Source: Actinomycetota bacterium
Lineage (GTDB): Bacteria; Actinomycetota; Thermoleophilia; Gaiellales; F1-60-MAGs149
Direction of reading: 5' to 3'
Assembly: GCA_947481755.1 (NCBI GenBank)
Contig: CANKHS010000032.1
Location: forward strand, 1-11,055
Length of the DNA: 11,055 nt
The position numbers and the translations under genes are program-made. The notes beneath the pieces were generated by a model, which searched no databases, was not told the DNA's origin, and saw only the letters and a list, made by a program, of their open reading frames with translations. This document shows positions 8,908-11,055 of the stretch, piece after piece. How positions within the stretch are numbered: the first letter of the stretch is position 1; each line of letters opens with the position of its first letter.

Positions 8908-11055
8908 ATGTTGCGTCGCGGAACTGTACTGATTCTCGTAGCGCTGGTCGCGCTACTGATTGCCACGGGCGCGCTCTCGTATCTGCGCGCGCCGGTGCTT
9001 GGTCTTGACCTGCAGGGTGGCGCCGAGGTCACGCTCGAGGCGCAGCCGCAGAAGGGTCAGACCGTCACGGAAGATCAGATGAATCAGGCCGTCCAGATTC
9101 TGCGTACCCGTGTCGATGCGCTTGGTGTCTCGGAACCACAGATCCAGCGTGAGCAAGGCAACCGCATTTCAATCGCCGTCGCCGGTGAGAACGACCCGGC
9201 TCGAGTCTTTGCCCTCGTCGGTTCGACGGGACAGCTGTACTTCATCGATCTTGAGCAGGGATTGACACAGGGTGTGTCGCGGTCATTTGTTGCGGGTGCC
9301 GGCATCGTGCCGAAAACGACGTTGTATGACCTTTTGAAGGCAGTTCCCAAGAAGTTGCAGTCGGGTGACCAGAGTGTTCTCTACGCCTTCAAGAAGAGTG
9401 ATACGGCCGAACCGTTGAACCCCAATGGTGCTGTCGATATGCCGCAGTTGCTGCTGCAAATCGGAGCGTCGACGCTGCCCAGTGACGTCGTTGTCCTCGG
9501 GGTGCCCACCGACCATCTCGCCGTCAAGTGTTCGAATCAGTCGCCTGCGGGATGCCCACCGAATATCACGCCAGTGCCGACGAAGGCCAAGGAGAAGTTC
9601 TTCTGGTACATGTTCGACCTGCCGCCCGTAGCGCAGCGCCTGACGGGTGACGATCTCGATAGTGCGAAGTCCGACGTCGACACAACGACGGGGCAACCGG
9701 TCGTGTTGATGAACTTCAACGATCGTGGTTCGAAGTTGTTCGGTGACATTACGAAGCAGCTCGCCGACCGTGGTCGCTCCGAGTGGAGTTCGGCCGGCGC
9801 GCAGGCGGGTCAGGAGTCCGCGTATTTCCAGCGCTTCTCGATCATTCTCGACGGTCAGCTTGAGACCTACCCAACCATCGATTTTGTCTCGAACCCGGAC
9901 GGAATCCAGGGAGGCTCGGCTCAGATCACGGGTCTCGCTTCGCAGCAAGAGGCCAACGACATCGCGCTGGTGTTGCAGTCCGGCTCGCTTCCCGTTCGGT
10001 TCGTAGCGCTGTCTTCGAGTCAGGTCTCGGCCACTCTTGGCGCGGCCTCGCTGCGGCAGGGTCTGATCGCTGGCGGAATCGGCCTGCTCCTGATGATGCT
10101 CTACCTGATCGCGTTTTATCGCGTACTCGGAATCGTCGCTGGCGTCGCTCTGATCATTTTCGCGGCGCTCTTCTACGGCGTCATCCTGGCCATTCCCGTG
10201 ACGATGACCCTGCCAGGAATTGCGGGCATGATCCTCACCATTGGCGTGGCGGCCGACGCCAACATTGTCGTCTTCGAACGCATCAGAGAAGAGTTCCGCG
10301 CGGGCAAAACCCTAAAGGCCGCAATTTCGGCCGGCTATTCCCGTGGTTTCCGCACCATCGTCGACGCCAATGCCGTCACCCTGATCACGGCAAGCGTGTT
10401 GTTCGTTGCCTCTCAATCGAGCGTCAAGGGCTTCGCATTCCTGCTCGCCATCGGCGTGTTGGTCTCGATGTTTACCTCCGTCGTGGCGACGCGAGCGATC
10501 CTCAATGTGCTTTCGAGTTTTGCCTGGTTTAACAACCCGCGCGTGATCGGCGCCGAGGCCAAGCCTGTGCGCTGGCGGTTCGACTTCGCGGGGCGGAAGC
10601 GACTGTTCTTCGCGATCGCTGCCACCGTCGTCGTCATCTGTATCGGAGCGCTTGGCGTTCGCGGTCTCAACATGGGTCTCGACTTCACGGGCGGCACCCG
10701 CATGGCTGTCGTTACGACCAAGCCGGCCACGGTTGACGAAATGCGCACGCTCCTGGTGAAGGTCGATTCGACGCTCGGTAGCGCTGTGGTCCGTGGTGAG
10801 GGTACGCAGTCCGGTTCGACCTACACCACGTTCCAAATTGACGCCAAGGAGATCTCTCCGGCCAAGGTGCAGACGATCCAGCAAGAGGTCAATCAGAGTT
10901 ACGGGCTCGCTGAGCAAATCGACGTGCGAACGGTCTCGGCATCGTTTGGTAACGAGATTTTGCGCGGCGCTCTGCTTGCGCTGCTCTTCTCGATTCTCTT
11001 GATCATCATTTACATGGCCTTCCGTTTCGACTGGAAGTTCGCGTTGCCGATGATC
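8908..11055 (+). CDS. secDF: Fused protein translocase SecDF (partial, runs off the right edge)
   Basis: SecDF is the proton-driven membrane component that pulls proteins through the Sec channel on the outer side. The frame is open for 716 codons to the edge with no stop. SecD part: TM1 (about 6-25), GLDLQGGAEVTLE (32-44), a large P1 domain, TM helices from about 384 to 530, and the signature GVAADANIVVFERIREE (446-462) with Asp450, equivalent to the proton-path Asp of E. coli SecD. After a linker of about 30 residues (536-565), a SecF part starts in the same frame: TM at 566-588, GLDFTGGTRM (590-599), a P4-like domain, and TM2 at about 685-706. Roughly 150 SecF residues are probably missing. 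Two Cys (208, 216) lie in a Pro-rich insert of P1. The start is ATG, 3 bases after yajC, with AGGGGAT at 8885-8891. Confidence 0.95.
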   Translation, partial: MLRRGTVLILVALVALLIATGALSYLRAPVLGLDLQGGAEVTLEAQPQKGQTVTEDQMNQAVQILRTRVDALGVSEPQIQREQGNRISIAVAGENDPARVFALVGSTGQLYFIDLEQGLTQGVSRSFVAGAGIVPKTTLYDLLKAVPKKLQSGDQSVLYAFKKSDTAEPLNPNGAVDMPQLLLQIGASTLPSDVVVLGVPTDHLAVKCSNQSPAGCPPNITPVPTKAKEKFFWYMFDLPPVAQRLTGDDLDSAKSDVDTTTGQPVVLMNFNDRGSKLFGDITKQLADRGRSEWSSAGAQAGQESAYFQRFSIILDGQLETYPTIDFVSNPDGIQGGSAQITGLASQQEANDIALVLQSGSLPVRFVALSSSQVSATLGAASLRQGLIAGGIGLLLMMLYLIAFYRVLGIVAGVALIIFAALFYGVILAIPVTMTLPGIAGMILTIGVAADANIVVFERIREEFRAGKTLKAAISAGYSRGFRTIVDANAVTLITASVLFVASQSSVKGFAFLLAIGVLVSMFTSVVATRAILNVLSSFAWFNNPRVIGAEAKPVRWRFDFAGRKRLFFAIAATVVVICIGALGVRGLNMGLDFTGGTRMAVVTTKPATVDEMRTLLVKVDSTLGSAVVRGEGTQSGSTYTTFQIDAKEISPAKVQTIQQEVNQSYGLAEQIDVRTVSASFGNEILRGALLALLFSILLIIIYMAFRFDWKFALPMI

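Overview
The window reads as a high-GC, free-living bacterial chromosome segment made almost wholly of housekeeping genes. Gene order (pdxS-pdxT-yebC ... ruvC-ruvA-ruvB-queA-tgt-yajC-secDF), frequent GTG starts and TANNNT boxes placed just ahead of start codons point to an actinobacterial lineage. Because queA and tgt sit inside the Ruv/Sec cluster and secD-secF are fused, a deep-branching group such as Thermoleophilia fits better than mycobacteria or streptomycetes. That placement is inference from gene order and has not been tested by a search.

Layout: 1-280 holds no supported protein gene, but has a good stem-loop at 12-35, a dyad at 199-213 and a strong ribosome binding site at 261-268. 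Then come pdxS and pdxT (the two halves of the glutamine-dependent PLP synthase, 281-1808), yebC (translation factor/TACO1 family, 1823-2563) and a nucleoside hydrolase gene (2577-3524), all on the plus strand. A cupin gene runs the other way (3521-4225) and shares a CTAG with the hydrolase gene so that both stop codons lie in four bases. A short divergent promoter region (4226-4291) separates it from a second plus-strand operon: ruvC, ruvA, ruvB (Holliday junction branch migration and resolution), queA and tgt (queuosine tRNA modification), yajC and a fused secDF (Sec translocon accessory complex) that runs off the right edge.

Most junctions in the second operon are translationally coupled: ATGA at ruvC/ruvA, GTGA at ruvA/ruvB and queA/tgt, and gaps of 2-3 bases elsewhere. 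I see no mobile element, CRISPR array, tRNA, rRNA or defence system. The points most worth checking are the matched TANNNT-N7-ATG arrangement on both sides of the divergent region, the extremely acidic His-containing tail of YajC, the fused SecDF, the shared CTAG stops, and the two alternative pdxS starts that each have their own Shine-Dalgarno sequence. No previously undescribed system is evident.
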